A stretch of DNA of 64,000 nt from positions 3,449,501 through 3,513,500 of the forward strand of contig NZ_JAUTAJ010000004.1 in the NCBI RefSeq assembly GCF_030818485.1, given 5' to 3'. Made by a program: the position numbers and the translations under genes. The notes under the pieces were generated by a model. It was not told the DNA's origin, made no database searches, and saw nothing but the letters and a program-made list of their open reading frames with translations. Positions 45,316 through 55,314 of the stretch are shown in pieces (the first letter of the stretch is position 1; the number at the start of each line of letters is the position of its first letter). This stretch comes from Pseudoroseomonas cervicalis (GTDB taxonomy: Bacteria; Pseudomonadota; Alphaproteobacteria; Acetobacterales; Acetobacteraceae).

Positions 45316-46239
45316 TCAGCGGCCGGGGCCCCGGCCCGGGCCCCGGGCGCGCTGCACCGCGCGCAGCGCGTCGATGAAGGCGCGCAGCGCCGCCGGCACA
45401 TGCCGCCGCCCCGGATAGTACAGCACCAGGCCGGGGATCGGCGGGCACCAGGCCTCCAGCACCGGGACCAGCCGCCCCTCGCGCAGGGCGTCCGCCGCGA
45501 AGGGCTCCGGCACATAGGCGATGCCGAGCCCGTCCGAGGCCGCCCGCACCATCAGATCATTGTCGTCGAGCGTCAGGCTGCCCGGCACGTCGAGCGCGAT
45601 GTCCTGGCCGTGCCGGCTGAACTCCCAGCGATAGCGCTTGCCGCTGGGCAGGCGCTGGCGGATGCAGCGATGGTGCCGCAGATCCTCCGGCGCCGCGATC
45701 GGCGGCTGGGCCGCCAGATAGCTTGGCGCGGCGACGGCCAGGAAGCGCACCTCGCCGCCCAGCGGCACCGCGATCATGTCGGCCGGCACCGATTCCGCCA
45801 GCCGCACCCCGGCATCGAAGCCGTGCTCGACGATGTCGACCAGCCGCCCCTCCGACACCAGGTCCAGCTCCACCGCCGGGTGGCGCGCCAGGAAATCCGG
45901 CACGACATGGCGCAGCAGCCAGGCGGCGCCGCTGCGATTGGCGTTGATGCGCAACGGGCCGGCGGGCGCCGCACCCGCCTCGGCCAGCCCGTCCAGCGCG
46001 GCGTCCAGCTCGCGCAGCACCGGCTCCAGCCGCTCCAGCAGCCGCGCCCCGGCCTCGGTGGGGGAGACGCTGCGGGTGGTCCGGTGCAGCAGCCGCAGCC
46101 CCAGCGACTGCTCCAGCCCGCCCAGCGCGTGGCTGAGGGCGGAGCGCGAGACACCCAGCGTGTCCGCCGCCTTGCGGAAGCTGCGCTGGCGGGCGATGGC
46201 GGAGAAGGCGGCCAGCTCGTTCAGGGTCGGTCGCGGCAT
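45316..46239 (-). CDS. LysR-family transcriptional regulator
   Basis: This 307-residue protein has the LysR HTH near the N-terminus (FSAIARQRSFRKAADTLGVS, then RSALSHALGGLEQSLG) and a periplasmic-binding-type effector domain (PLRINANRSGAAWLLRHVVP). It is divergent from the short-chain dehydrogenase at 46336. The gap contains ATCCGG-N7-CCGGAT, a possible binding dyad. It resembles LysR proteins that control neighbouring SDR genes; the inducer is unknown. Confidence 0.9.
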   Translation of the reverse strand: MPRPTLNELAAFSAIARQRSFRKAADTLGVSRSALSHALGGLEQSLGLRLLHRTTRSVSPTEAGARLLERLEPVLRELDAALDGLAEAGAAPAGPLRINANRSGAAWLLRHVVPDFLARHPAVELDLVSEGRLVDIVEHGFDAGVRLAESVPADMIAVPLGGEVRFLAVAAPSYLAAQPPIAAPEDLRHHRCIRQRLPSGKRYRWEFSRHGQDIALDVPGSLTLDDNDLMVRAASDGLGIAYVPEPFAADALREGRLVPVLEAWCPPIPGLVLYYPGRRHVPAALRAFIDALRAVQRARGPGRGPGR

Positions 46240-46335
46240 TGGTGAAATCTCCTCACCGCCCCATGCCGCACTGGATGGGTTATCCGGTCAATGGCCGGAT
46301 GCCATCTGCGGCAGCGACAGCGCAAGGAGATCATC

Positions 46336-47184
46336 ATGTCCCGCATCTGGTTCATCACCGGCGCCTCCTCCGGCCTCGGCCGCGAGATGGCGGAGCAGCT
46401 GCTGGAACGCGGCGAGCGCGTGGCCGGCACCGCCCGCCGCCCACAGGCGCTCGAGGATCTGCAGCGGCGCCATGGCGCGGCGCTGCTGCCGCTCTTCCTC
46501 GACCTCGCCGAGCCGGAGAGCATCGGCCGCGCGGTGGCCGAGGCGCTGCGCCATTTCGGCCGGATCGACGTGGTGGTCAGCAATGCCGGCTACGGGCTGT
46601 TCGGTGCCGCCGAGGAGGTGACCGAGGCGCAGATCGAGCGGCAGATGGCGACCAACCTGCTGGGCTCGATCCGGCTGGTGCGCGCCGTGCTGCCGGTGCT
46701 GCGCGCCCAGGGCGGCGGCCGCATCCTGCAGGTCTCGTCGGAGGGCGGGCAGATCGCCTATCCGAGCTTCAGCCTCTATCACGCCAGCAAATGGGGCATC
46801 GAGGGCTTCCTGGAATCGGTGGCGCAGGAGGTGGCGCCCTTCGGCATCGATATCATCATCGCCGAGCCGGGGCCGACCGGCACCGGCTTCGGCGCGGCGC
46901 TGGACCAGGCGGCGCCGATGGAGGTCTATGCCGGCACTCCGGCCGGCGCGGTGCGCCGCGCCATCGCCGAGGGCAGCTTCGAGATCCGCGGCGATGCGGC
47001 GCGCACCGCCCGCGCCATGCTCGACGCCGCCATGGCGGCGGAGCCGCCGCTGCGCCTGGCACTCGGCAGCACCGCCTATGCCAGCATCGAGGCGGCGCTG
47101 GAGCGCCGGCTGGCGGCGCTGCGCGCGCAGCGCGCCATCGCCTTCTCCGCCGACCGGGCGGCGGAGGCTCAGGGCACCGTATAG
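46336..47184 (+). CDS. Short-chain dehydrogenase/reductase
   Basis: The ATG at 46336, after AAGGAGAT, gives 282 residues. Classical SDR motifs are all present: TGASSGLG at 8-15, NAG at about 83-85, and Tyr148-x-x-x-Lys152 in YHASK with a preceding Ser134/135. It is an NAD(P)-dependent oxidoreductase of unknown substrate, probably under the divergent LysR protein. Its 3' end overlaps the convergent secreted-protein gene by 16 bases. Confidence 0.9.
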   Translation: MSRIWFITGASSGLGREMAEQLLERGERVAGTARRPQALEDLQRRHGAALLPLFLDLAEPESIGRAVAEALRHFGRIDVVVSNAGYGLFGAAEEVTEAQIERQMATNLLGSIRLVRAVLPVLRAQGGGRILQVSSEGGQIAYPSFSLYHASKWGIEGFLESVAQEVAPFGIDIIIAEPGPTGTGFGAALDQAAPMEVYAGTPAGAVRRAIAEGSFEIRGDAARTARAMLDAAMAAEPPLRLALGSTAYASIEAALERRLAALRAQRAIAFSADRAAEAQGTV

Positions 47185-47969
47185 GCCGAGCAATCCGGCA
47201 GCGGCGTGTCGGGGCGATAGGCGCCGGACGCCGCCTCGTAGCGGAACTGCCGGGTGACGCTGCAGCGCGCATCGCGCTCGCGCACCAGATCGGCCTGGCG
47301 CAGCGGGCGCATCGCCGTCGAATCCGCCTCGCGCGAGACGCCGCGCGGGAAGGCCCAGGCCTCACTGCTGTAGCGCAGCGCCGGGCGCCCCTCGCTGCGC
47401 CCGGGGGCCAGCGACAGGGTGGCGGAGAAGCCGTATTCGTCATGGCAGGCGCCGCGGCGGCGGCGCTGATCGCGCTCGTCGAAACAGGCGCGGATCAGCA
47501 GCGCGCCGCGCAGCGGCACTTCCAGCACCGGCTTCGGGCCGGCGCTGCCGCCTGCGGGGATATGGAACAGCAGCAGCGTGCTGCCGCTGCCGCCGCCGCC
47601 GGAATAGGCGCTGCGCTCCTCCCGCTGCACCCCGGCCAGGGCGCCGCCCTCGGCCAGCAGGATCAGGGCGGGCCAGGGGGTGTAGGAAGGCTCGCCAAAG
47701 CCGGATTCCGCCTCCGGCGCGGGCGGCGCGGCCTCGCCCGCCGCGCCCGGCCCGGCCTGCTGCAGCACCGGCCGGACCTCCCCGGCCTCGTCCGGTTCGG
47801 AGAGGGTGACGCACCAGCGCCCATCCCGGGTGCAGCCGCCGGGCTGCCCGGCCGTGGCCGGCAGCAGCGGCAGCAGCCGGTCGCCCTCCGGCGCCGCGAC
47901 GCGCAGCGGCGCCGGGCCGGCGGCGAGCGCCTGGGCCGCGAGCAGGGCGGCGAGCAGCGGGCTGGGCAT
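47169..47969 (-). CDS. Secreted protein of unknown function
   Basis: This 266-residue protein starts with a short signal peptide (PLLAALLAAQALAAG). The mature part has a Cys pair early (GGCTRDGRWC), a Pro/Ala-rich linker, a Gly/Ser run (SGGGGSGS) and three more Cys in the second half, consistent with a disulfide-bonded periplasmic or secreted beta-rich protein. No family is recognised. It stands alone, convergent with the SDR gene. Confidence 0.65.
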   Translation of the reverse strand: MPSPLLAALLAAQALAAGPAPLRVAAPEGDRLLPLLPATAGQPGGCTRDGRWCVTLSEPDEAGEVRPVLQQAGPGAAGEAAPPAPEAESGFGEPSYTPWPALILLAEGGALAGVQREERSAYSGGGGSGSTLLLFHIPAGGSAGPKPVLEVPLRGALLIRACFDERDQRRRRGACHDEYGFSATLSLAPGRSEGRPALRYSSEAWAFPRGVSREADSTAMRPLRQADLVRERDARCSVTRQFRYEAASGAYRPDTPLPDCSAYTVP

Positions 47970-48216
47970 CGGGCGGATCCTCCCTCGGGCGATGGTCCGC
48001 CCTCTCTACACCCTGGCCGGGCGCCGGCCAGGGCCCTGGCGCGGCCGCGCGCGGCTGTGATGGCCGCCGCCGCCGGGCGGGCCGGCGCGGGGCGCCATTG
48101 CCAGGGCAGGGTCGCGCCCCTAATGCAGGGGGACGGTCCCGGCGGGGGGCGATCCCCCGCCTCCCGGCATGCTGCGCCGGGCCTTCCCGGCCGGGCCACC
48201 CCCATGGAGAGACCCG

Positions 48217-48579
48217 ATGGCCAGGAAGCCCAGCCGAGCCCCGGCCAACCCGGCCACCGCGCCGATCCGCACCCGCCCCGCGCTGCAGCGCCTGGCCGAG
48301 CTGGCCAGCAAGCCCTCGCCCCCCGACCGGCTGCGCCGCGAGGTGGAGACCATGGTGCGGGCCTGGGCGGAGGGCGCCAGCGAGGAGCGCCGCGCCGAAC
48401 TGCAGGAGCGGCTGGAGGAGATGCAGGGCGAGCTGGCCGCCGGCATCGAATCCGCCACCGAGATGATGGACGAGATCGAGGCCGAGGATCAGGCCGGCCG
48501 GCGCCACGCCACCGCCGCGCTGGCGGCGCTGCAGGCGGCGCATGACGCGCTGCGCGAAGCGCGGGCCGGGCTGCGCTAG
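48217..48579 (+). CDS. Small helical protein of unknown function
   Basis: The ATG at 48217 gives 120 residues. After a basic, Pro-rich leader it is nearly all helix with heptad-like Glu/Arg/Leu pattern (RLEEMQGELAAGIESATEMM), so a coiled coil is likely. No signal peptide, membrane helix or known domain is seen. Neighbours give no functional hint. Confidence 0.55.
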   Translation: MARKPSRAPANPATAPIRTRPALQRLAELASKPSPPDRLRREVETMVRAWAEGASEERRAELQERLEEMQGELAAGIESATEMMDEIEAEDQAGRRHATAALAALQAAHDALREARAGLR

Positions 48580-48690
48580 GCCGCGCCGTCACAGGCCGGA
48601 GAGGCCGGCCGCGTCACGCCAGCGTGTTTCTGCTCACTGTTCAATTCCGGCCTATAGCGGGGCGGACCGGATCGTGAGGAGACGCCGCGC

Positions 48691-49791
48691 GTGAGAAGCA
48701 TCGCCCTGTTCGCCGCCTGCCTGCTGGCCCTCACCGGGGCCGCCAGGGCGCAGCCCGCCGCGCCGAACCCGGTGCGGGAGATGCTGGAACAGCTGCCCGC
48801 CCTGGTGGCGGACAACCCGGCGCCGGTGCAGGCGCGCTTCCTGGATGTGGCGGTGCTGCTCTCGCTCGGCCCGGTGGAGGGGGCGGACAGCGTGCTGCGC
48901 CGCGTCGGGCCGGTGGCGGAGATGGTGCCGCTGCGCGCCCTGGGCAGCGCCGGCCTGGCGGAGTGGGAAGAGGCCGCCGGCACGAAGCTGGCCGGGCTGC
49001 GCAGCCTGGCCATGGTGGATGAGGTCGCGGTGCTCTGGCGGCTGCGCGACGCGGCGGGGGCGGAGGCGGTGATGGCGCGGCTGCGCCAGGCCGGCTTCAC
49101 CGAGGTCGAGCCCGGGCTGCTCGCCGATCCCGGCCCGATCAACGTGATGCAGCGGATGCGCAATCCCTGGCGCGGCCTGCGCTCCGGCCCCTCGCATGTG
49201 CAGCGGCAGGGCGACCGGCTGGTGCAGGCGGCCGGGCTGCAGGCGGTGCAGCAGCTCTCCGGCCCCGGCGAGGGGCCGAGTGCCGCGGCCGCCACCGCGC
49301 CCCGCCTGGCGCTGGCCGGGCTGGACGCGCAGCGCGGCGCGGGGCGCATCGTGCAGGCGGTGCTGTTCTCCCCGTCGCTGACGCTGCAGGCCGGCGACCC
49401 GGCCCAGGCGCTGGGCCTGCAGGGCGCCGCGCCGCGGGCGGCGCCGGGCGAGGGTCTGCCGCCCTATCGCCAGGGCCTGCTGGCCGATCTGGACGAGGCC
49501 GGCCGGCCGGTGCTGGTGATCGCCCTGGCCTATCCGGATTGCGCCCTGGCCGAGGCGGCGATCGCCCGCTTCCGCGCCGGCTGGGAGGGCTGGGCCACGC
49601 CCGGCGCCCCGGCCCCGCTGCCGGCGGCGATCACCGGCCGGACGGTGGCGGGGGAGGGCGGCTGCGCCGCCGCGCTGCGCATCGCCGCGGGGACGGCCCA
49701 GGGGACGGCGCCGGGCGCCGCCAACCCGGCGCTGGACCGGCTGTGGCAGGCGCTGCAGCGGCGCGACCCGACGCCGCTCGACATCCGCTGA
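48691..49791 (+). CDS. Secreted protein of unknown function
   Basis: This 366-residue protein has a clear signal peptide (SIALFAACLLALTGAARAQP). The mature protein is Ala/Leu-rich with mixed helix and strand and two Cys near the C-terminus (YPDCAL and GGCAAAL) that could pair. No enzymatic motif is evident. It is monocistronic by spacing, with a TetR gene 58 bases downstream. Confidence 0.65.
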   Translation: MRSIALFAACLLALTGAARAQPAAPNPVREMLEQLPALVADNPAPVQARFLDVAVLLSLGPVEGADSVLRRVGPVAEMVPLRALGSAGLAEWEEAAGTKLAGLRSLAMVDEVAVLWRLRDAAGAEAVMARLRQAGFTEVEPGLLADPGPINVMQRMRNPWRGLRSGPSHVQRQGDRLVQAAGLQAVQQLSGPGEGPSAAAATAPRLALAGLDAQRGAGRIVQAVLFSPSLTLQAGDPAQALGLQGAAPRAAPGEGLPPYRQGLLADLDEAGRPVLVIALAYPDCALAEAAIARFRAGWEGWATPGAPAPLPAAITGRTVAGEGGCAAALRIAAGTAQGTAPGAANPALDRLWQALQRRDPTPLDIR

Positions 49792-49849
49792 GCGGCGCCC
49801 CGCTTGAACCCTCTTCCGGGCGGCGTGGCGCACCCCTTATAGGCGCGGC

Positions 49850-50494
49850 ATGGGGCGCCGTTCCGATCACAGCCGCGACGAGCTGAGGCAGATGCTGGTG
49901 GCCGAGGGCCACCGGCACATGGCCGAGGTCGGCTTCGCCCGCTTCTCGGCGCGCGAGGTGGCCAAGCGCATCGGCTATTCCGTCGGCACCGTCTACAATG
50001 TCTTCGGCAGCCACGACGCCTTCCTGCTGGCCGTCAACACGCGCAGCTTCCGGCTCTGGACCGGCTTCCTGCGCGCGGCGCTGGAGCGCGGCGGCGAGGA
50101 CCGCATCGCCACCCTGGTCCAGGGCTATTTCGATTTCGCCCGGGACAACCGGCATTGCTGGCGGGCGATCCATGAGCACCACCTGCCGCCCGACTGGGCG
50201 ATGCCGGAGGAGCAGGACTGGCTGCGCGGCGAGCTGACCGAGCTGGTGGTGGCCGAACTGCTGCGGGTGCTGCCGCCCGCCGCGGCGGCAGCGGCGCCGC
50301 GCCTGGCGCGCTCGCTGATCGCCATCGTGCACGGGCATTGCGTCTTCGATCTGAATGGCAGCTTCCGGCTGATGGGGCAGGAGGAGCCGGTGGCGCTGGC
50401 GCTGGAGCGGGTGCGCGACTGCCTGGCCATGGCCGGGGCTCCCCTCGGTGTCCCCATGGGTGTTCCCGGCGGTGCCCCCGGCGGCGGCGCCTGA
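49850..50494 (+). CDS. TetR-family regulator
   Basis: This 214-residue protein has the TetR HTH at about residues 10-55 (EGHRHMAEVGFARFSAREVA, then KRIGYSVGTVYNVFGSHDAF). The C-terminal domain contains WRAIHEHHLPPDWAMPEEQD, typical of the WHG-containing TetR subgroup. The protein ends in a Gly/Pro repeat. Its target is unclear; the following leader peptide and membrane-protein pair is a candidate. Confidence 0.85.
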   Translation: MGRRSDHSRDELRQMLVAEGHRHMAEVGFARFSAREVAKRIGYSVGTVYNVFGSHDAFLLAVNTRSFRLWTGFLRAALERGGEDRIATLVQGYFDFARDNRHCWRAIHEHHLPPDWAMPEEQDWLRGELTELVVAELLRVLPPAAAAAAPRLARSLIAIVHGHCVFDLNGSFRLMGQEEPVALALERVRDCLAMAGAPLGVPMGVPGGAPGGGA

Positions 50495-50608
50495 GGGCGC
50501 GGCGGAAATTGGCCGGTGTCGAATTTTTGCGTTGAGCGGGGGCGGGGCGGGTGTTAGCGGCCTGAAGCGCCGTGCCCGATCCGGGCCCGGCGCCAGGAGG
50601 ATCGAGCC

Positions 50609-50656
50609 ATGACCCGCGCCGCCCTTTGCCCCGCCCTGCCGGCCGCGCCGCGATGA
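50609..50656 (+). CDS. 15-codon leader ORF coupled to membrane protein
   Basis: AGGAGG stands eight bases before this ATG, a far better ribosome site than any in front of the next gene. The frame encodes MTRAALCPALPAAPR and its TGA overlaps the ATG of the membrane protein (ATGA). The small ORF therefore probably acts as a translational leader that delivers ribosomes to the downstream gene. It could also be an attenuating peptide (Pro/Ala-rich with one Cys). Confidence 0.55.
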   Translation: MTRAALCPALPAAPR

Positions 50657-51156
50657 GCCCGTCCCTGTCGCGCTGGCTGATCAGCGCCGCCTTCGGCCTG
50701 CTGGCCGGCTGGGCGCTGGGCGGGCTGGCGGTGCCGGCGCTGAGCGCGCTGCTGGCGCTGTTCTCCCCCGGCGCCGGCGGGCCGGACGGGCCGGATCTGT
50801 CGGGGCCGCTGGTGCCGGCGCTGGTCGTGCTGGTGCAGATCGCGGTCGCCACGCTGGTCACCCTCTGGCTGGCGCGCATGGCCGAGACACGGCGCCGGCT
50901 CGGCTGGGGCTGCGTGCTGCTGGGCGCCGCCGCGCTGCTCTACGGGCCGGTCATGCTGGTGGTCACCGGCGCGCTGGGCAAGATGCTGAACCCGGGCGCC
51001 GATCGCGACGGGGCCACCGCCGCCTTCTTCGTCACGCTGCTGAGCCTGCCCTATCTGCTGCTCGGCCTGGTGCTGCTGGCGGGGGGCTGGGTGCTGCTGC
51101 GCCGCAGCCGCGCCGCTGCACCCCCCGCCGGGCCCGGCGCGCCGCGCCTGGGGTGA
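50653..51156 (+). CDS. Four-helix membrane protein of unknown function
   Basis: This 167-residue protein has about four membrane helices (LISAAFGLLAGWALGGLAVP, VPALVVLVQIAVATLVTLWL, WGCVLLGAAALLYGPVMLVV, LPYLLLGLVLLAGGWVLL) and a basic C-terminus. No family is recognised. The start overlaps the stop of a 15-codon leader. It may depend on that leader for translation. Confidence 0.65.
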   Translation: MSPSLSRWLISAAFGLLAGWALGGLAVPALSALLALFSPGAGGPDGPDLSGPLVPALVVLVQIAVATLVTLWLARMAETRRRLGWGCVLLGAAALLYGPVMLVVTGALGKMLNPGADRDGATAAFFVTLLSLPYLLLGLVLLAGGWVLLRRSRAAAPPAGPGAPRLG

Positions 51157-51162
51157 GGCGGC

Positions 51163-52119
51163 TCAGGCGGGCGGCAGGCCGGTCGGGATGCCGGCCCGCC
51201 CCTTGCCATCCGCCGGCAGCCCCCAGGGGGCGATGCACTCCGCGATGGTCGCCGCCAGCAGCGCATAGCTGCGCTGCCGCGGCGAGCTGCTGCGCCAGGC
51301 CAGGGTCAGCTCGCGCACCGGCGCGCCGGAGGCGAGCGGCCGGGCCACCACCAGCGTCTCCCGCAGCACGTCGGAGCGGACATAGAGCGCCGGCAGCAGG
51401 GTGATGCCCATGCCGGTCGCCACCATCAGCCGCAGCGTGTCCAGGGTGGTGCCGGCATAATCCTGCGCGTGCCGGGCGCCCACCCGCTCGCACAGCGCGG
51501 CGATCGGGTCGTGCAGCCGGTGGCCGCGCTCCATGGTCAGGATGGTCTCGCCGGCCAGCTGCCCGGGCTCGATCAGCGCCTGCCGCGCCAGCCGGTGCTC
51601 GGCCGGCAGCACCACATGCAGCGGCTCGCGCAGCAGCAGGGCCGAGGCGATGTCGGGATGGCGCGGCGCGTCGGGCAGCAGCAGCGCCTCATGCGTGCCA
51701 TCGGCCAGCTTGTCGGGCAGCGCCTCGCGCCGGTCCTCCCGCACCTGGATGCGCAGATGCGGGAAGGCCCGGCGCAGCGCCGGCATGGCGACCGAGAGCA
51801 CATAGGCGCCCACCGTCTGCACCACGCCGAGCGGCAGCTGGCCCTGCAGCGCCTCCGGGTCGTCGCGGCGGGCGATCTCGCGCATATGCTCGATCTCGGC
51901 CAGCACGCCGCGGGCGCGGCGGGCGATCTCGGCGCCGACGGGCGTCAGCAGCACGCGCGCCCGGTTGCGCTCCACCAGCAGCGCGCCGAGCCGCTCCTCC
52001 ATCTCCTTCACCTGCATGCTCAGCGTCGGCTGGGTGACGTGGCACAGCTCGGCGGCGCGGCTGAAGCTCAGCGTGTCGGCGATGGCGACGAGATAGCGCA
52101 GCTGCTGCAGGCGGGGCAT
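51163..52119 (-). CDS. OxyR-like LysR regulator lacking the peroxidatic Cys
   Basis: This 318-residue LysR protein aligns with OxyR through the HTH (ATAD-type start [20 protein letters not shown]) and effector domain. At the redox loop OxyR has GHCLRDQAMGFC; here it reads [12 protein letters not shown], so the first (peroxide-sensing) Cys is Arg201, while the second is kept as Cys210. It is divergent from the mrp antiporter operon and faces an ATAG-N7-CTAT element. It probably controls mrp, but not by the usual disulfide switch. Confidence 0.85.
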   Translation of the reverse strand: MPRLQQLRYLVAIADTLSFSRAAELCHVTQPTLSMQVKEMEERLGALLVERNRARVLLTPVGAEIARRARGVLAEIEHMREIARRDDPEALQGQLPLGVVQTVGAYVLSVAMPALRRAFPHLRIQVREDRREALPDKLADGTHEALLLPDAPRHPDIASALLLREPLHVVLPAEHRLARQALIEPGQLAGETILTMERGHRLHDPIAALCERVGARHAQDYAGTTLDTLRLMVATGMGITLLPALYVRSDVLRETLVVARPLASGAPVRELTLAWRSSSPRQRSYALLAATIAECIAPWGLPADGKGRAGIPTGLPPA

Positions 52120-52127
52120 GCGCCCTT

Positions 52128-52142
52128 ATAGAGTCCGTCTAT
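52128..52142. promoter_or_regulatory. LysR/OxyR-type box ATAG-N7-CTAT
   Basis: ATAGAGTCCGTCTAT is a perfect dyad with ATAG-N7-CTAT, the OxyR element pattern, and T-N11-A, the general LysR pattern. It lies 9 bases upstream of the OxyR-like gene start and 82 bases before mrpA, where it could control both directions. Confidence 0.7.
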
Positions 52143-52223
52143 GGGCCGGGCCAGGATTTCCGATTTCTCCCGCGCGAGGCGGCGTGCCAGACCCTCAGGC
52201 CACGCTTTTGTCCAGCCCGGGAG

Positions 52224-54530
52224 ATGCGATTGACCCTCGCCGCCCTGCTCGCCACGGCCTTCCTGGCCGCCGCGGCGACGCGCCCGCTGCTGCTGCGCTG
52301 GCCGCGCCGGGGCAGCCTGGCGGTGGCCGCGCTGCCGGCGGCGCTGTTCCTGGCCTTCGCCCTGCAGGGCGCGGCGCCGGTCGAGCAGTCGGTCGACTGG
52401 GTGCCCTCGCTCGGCGTCGCGCTGACGCTGCGGCTGGACGGGTTCTCGCGCCTCTTCGCGCTGCTGATCACCGGCATCGGCACGCTGGTCGTGCTCTATG
52501 CGGCGGCCTATTTCGCCGACAGGCCGCAGCCCAAGGGCGCCAGCTTCATCGCGCTGATCATGCTGTTCATGGCGGCGATGCTGGGCTGCGTGCTGTCGGA
52601 CAGCCTGATCGGCCTCTATGTCTTCTGGGAGCTGACCAGCCTGGTCTCCTTCCTGCTGATCGGCTTCGACTCGCACAAGCCGGAGGCGCGCAAGGCGGCG
52701 CTGCAATCGCTGATCGTCACCGCCGGCGGCGGGCTGGCGCTGTTCGCCGGCATCCTGCTGATCGGCATGGAGCTCGGCAGCTTCTCGCTCGCCGCCATCG
52801 CGACGCGCGGGCCGGAGCTGGCGGCCTCGCCGCTGGCGCCGGCCATCCTGGCGCTGGTGCTGCTCGGCGCCTTCACCAAATCGGCGCAGCTGCCGTTCCA
52901 TTTCTGGCTGCCCAACGCCATGGCGGCGCCGAGCCCGGCCTCGGCCTATCTGCACTCGGCCACCATGGTGAAGCTCGGCGTCTATCTGCTGGCGCGGCTG
53001 GACCAGCCCTTCTCCGCCATGCCGGCCTTCGGGCCGCTGCTGCTGGGCTTCGGCGGCGCGACCCTGCTGGTGGCCTCGCTGCGCGCCCTGTCGCGCTCCG
53101 GCTACAAGGCGGTGCTGGCGCAGTCCACGGTCGGTTCGCTCGGCCTGCTGGTGCTGCTGATCGGGCTGGAGGGCGCGCTGGCCGCCACCGCCATGGTCGG
53201 CTTCCTGCTGGCGCATGCGCTGTACAAGGCGGCGCTGTTCTTCTGCGCCGGCACGGCGATCCACGCCACCGGCCGCACCGATCTGCGCGAGATCAACGGC
53301 CTCGGCCGCGCCCTGCCGGTGACGGCGCTGGCGGCGGGCTTCTCCGCCTTCGCCATGGCCGGGCTGCCGCCTTCCTTCAGCTTCATCGCCAAGGAATATG
53401 TCTTCGAGAGCCAGCTGGCCGGCGGCGCCGGCTGGGCGGTGATCGCCGTCACCCTGCTCGGCAGCGCCGTTTTCGTCGCCATCGCGCTGATCGTCTCGCT
53501 GCGGCCCTTCCTGCTCGGCCGGGCGCGGGCGGTCGCGCACCATCATGGCGAGAGCCCCGGCCTGTTCATCGGCCCGCTGCTGCTCGGCCTGCTCGGCCTG
53601 GTCTTCGGCCTGGCGCCGGGGCTGGTGGCGGAGAGCCTGGTGGCGCCGGCCGTCGCCGCGCTGACCGGCGGCGCGGCGCCGCCCTCCTCCCCGGCGCTCT
53701 GGCATGGCTGGACCCCGATGCTGGGGCTGAGCGCGGCGGCGGTGGCGCTGGGCGTCTGCCTCTATCTGGCCTGGCCCTGGCTGCTGCTGCGCCTGTCGCA
53801 CAGCCGGGTTCTGGACCGGCTGCTGGGCGATGCCGGCTATCACCGCCTCTTCGGCGGGCTGCTGGCGCTGGCCGCCCGGTCGACGCGGCTGCTGCAGAAT
53901 GGCGACCAGCACCGCTACACCGCCATCACCCTGGCCGCGACCCTGGCGGTGATCGGCAGCGGGCTGGCGCTGGGCCGGCCGGGCTGGGGCTTCGCAGGGT
54001 CGCTGGCCGGCTTCAGCCTGACCGAGACCATCCTTCTGGCCCTGATGGTGGCGGGCGCCCTGGCCGCCGCCGCCGCGCGCTCGCTGATCCGCGCCGTGGT
54101 CGGCGTCGGCGTGGTGGGCTTCGGCTCGGCGCTGATCTTCCTGCTGAATGGCGCGCCCGACCTGGCGCTGACCCAGTTCTCGGTCGAGGTGCTGGTGACC
54201 GTGATCCTGACCGCGCTGCTGCTGCGGCTGCCGTCGCTGGTCCGCTCCACCCGCAGCGCCGGCGAGCGGCGTGTCGACCTGCTGCTGGCCACCGGTTTCG
54301 GCGCGGTCGTCTTCGCCAGCCTGGCGACGCTGTCGGCGCTGCCGCTGGACCGCCGGCTGAGCGATTTCTTCGCCGCCGCCAGCTATGCCGACGCCTATGG
54401 GCGCAATGTCGTCAACGTCATCCTGGTGGATTTCCGCGCCATCGACACGCTGGGGGAGAGTGCGGTGATCGCCTTCGCCGCCATGGCGGTGTGGGGGCTG
54501 CTGCGCCGCCGGGCGAGGGGCGCCGCATGA
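52224..54530 (+). CDS. mrpA: Mrp antiporter subunit A
   Basis: This 768-residue polytopic subunit is related to NuoL/ND5. Key stretches are [40 protein letters not shown] and [17 protein letters not shown], which include the proton-channel Lys and His. The C-terminal part ([20 protein letters not shown]) is the MrpA-specific extension. With the six following subunits it forms a Na+(K+)/H+ antiporter used for pH, salt and bile tolerance. The ATG follows GGGAG, and the end overlaps mrpB by four bases. Confidence 0.95.
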   Translation: MRLTLAALLATAFLAAAATRPLLLRWPRRGSLAVAALPAALFLAFALQGAAPVEQSVDWVPSLGVALTLRLDGFSRLFALLITGIGTLVVLYAAAYFADRPQPKGASFIALIMLFMAAMLGCVLSDSLIGLYVFWELTSLVSFLLIGFDSHKPEARKAALQSLIVTAGGGLALFAGILLIGMELGSFSLAAIATRGPELAASPLAPAILALVLLGAFTKSAQLPFHFWLPNAMAAPSPASAYLHSATMVKLGVYLLARLDQPFSAMPAFGPLLLGFGGATLLVASLRALSRSGYKAVLAQSTVGSLGLLVLLIGLEGALAATAMVGFLLAHALYKAALFFCAGTAIHATGRTDLREINGLGRALPVTALAAGFSAFAMAGLPPSFSFIAKEYVFESQLAGGAGWAVIAVTLLGSAVFVAIALIVSLRPFLLGRARAVAHHHGESPGLFIGPLLLGLLGLVFGLAPGLVAESLVAPAVAALTGGAAPPSSPALWHGWTPMLGLSAAAVALGVCLYLAWPWLLLRLSHSRVLDRLLGDAGYHRLFGGLLALAARSTRLLQNGDQHRYTAITLAATLAVIGSGLALGRPGWGFAGSLAGFSLTETILLALMVAGALAAAAARSLIRAVVGVGVVGFGSALIFLLNGAPDLALTQFSVEVLVTVILTALLLRLPSLVRSTRSAGERRVDLLLATGFGAVVFASLATLSALPLDRRLSDFFAAASYADAYGRNVVNVILVDFRAIDTLGESAVIAFAAMAVWGLLRRRARGAA

Positions 54531-54937
54531 ACTCGCTGATCTTCTCCGCCCTCGCCCGGCCGCTCTGCGCGCTGATGCTCGGCGTGTCGCTGTTCATCCT
54601 CTATCGCGGGCACAATGAGCCGGGCGGCGGCTTCATCGGCGGGCTGGTCGCCGCCTCGGGCTTCGCGCTGCTGGCGCTGGCGGATGGCATCCGCGCCGCG
54701 CGCCGCGCCCTGCGCGTGCATCCGGTGGTGCTGCTGGGCATGGGCCTCGGCTGCGGCCTGCTGAGCGGCCTGCCCGGGCTGCTCTCGCATGGTTCCTTCC
54801 TGACGCATTGGTGGTTCCATTCGGGCGGCCTGCATATCGGCACCACGCTGCTTTTCGACATCGGCGTCTATCTCGCCGTGGTCGGCGGCGTGATGGCCTT
54901 CGTGCTGCGCTTCTACGAGGAGGAGCAGGAGGCATGA
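54527..54937 (+). CDS. mrpB: Mrp antiporter subunit B
   Basis: This 136-residue membrane protein has about four helices and the typical MrpB/MnhB signature [20 protein letters not shown], followed by [20 protein letters not shown]. It overlaps mrpA and mrpC by four bases on each side. Length and order fit a standard MrpB. Confidence 0.95.
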   Translation: MNSLIFSALARPLCALMLGVSLFILYRGHNEPGGGFIGGLVAASGFALLALADGIRAARRALRVHPVVLLGMGLGCGLLSGLPGLLSHGSFLTHWWFHSGGLHIGTTLLFDIGVYLAVVGGVMAFVLRFYEEEQEA

Positions 54938-55314
54938 GCCTGGTCCATGCGCTCGCCATCGCCCTGCTCGCGGGGTGCGGCATCTACATGATCCTGTCGC
55001 GCCACATGCTGCGCATCATCCTCGGCATCGCCCTGCTCTCGGCCGCGGTCAATCTGGTGATCTTCCAGGCCGGGCGGATCGGCGCGCGCCTGCCGCCGGT
55101 GATCCCTGAGGGCGAGGCGGTGCTGGCCCCGGCGGCGGCCAACCCGCTGCCGCAGGCGCTGATCCTGACCGCCATCGTCATCGGCTTCGCGCTGGTCGCC
55201 TTCCTCGCCGCCATCGCGCTGCAGGCGCAGCGCTCGATCGGCACGCTGGATCATGCCCGGCTCGACCTCGCCGAGCGCCGCGGCACGCCCTTCGACACGG
55301 AGCGGGAGCGGTGA
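54934..55314 (+). CDS. mrpC: Mrp antiporter subunit C
   Basis: This 126-residue NuoK-like protein has three helices with [31 protein letters not shown] and [20 protein letters not shown], the conserved MrpC pattern. The soluble tail after helix 3 is about 25 residues. It overlaps both neighbours by four bases. Confidence 0.95.
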   Translation: MSLVHALAIALLAGCGIYMILSRHMLRIILGIALLSAAVNLVIFQAGRIGARLPPVIPEGEAVLAPAAANPLPQALILTAIVIGFALVAFLAAIALQAQRSIGTLDHARLDLAERRGTPFDTERER

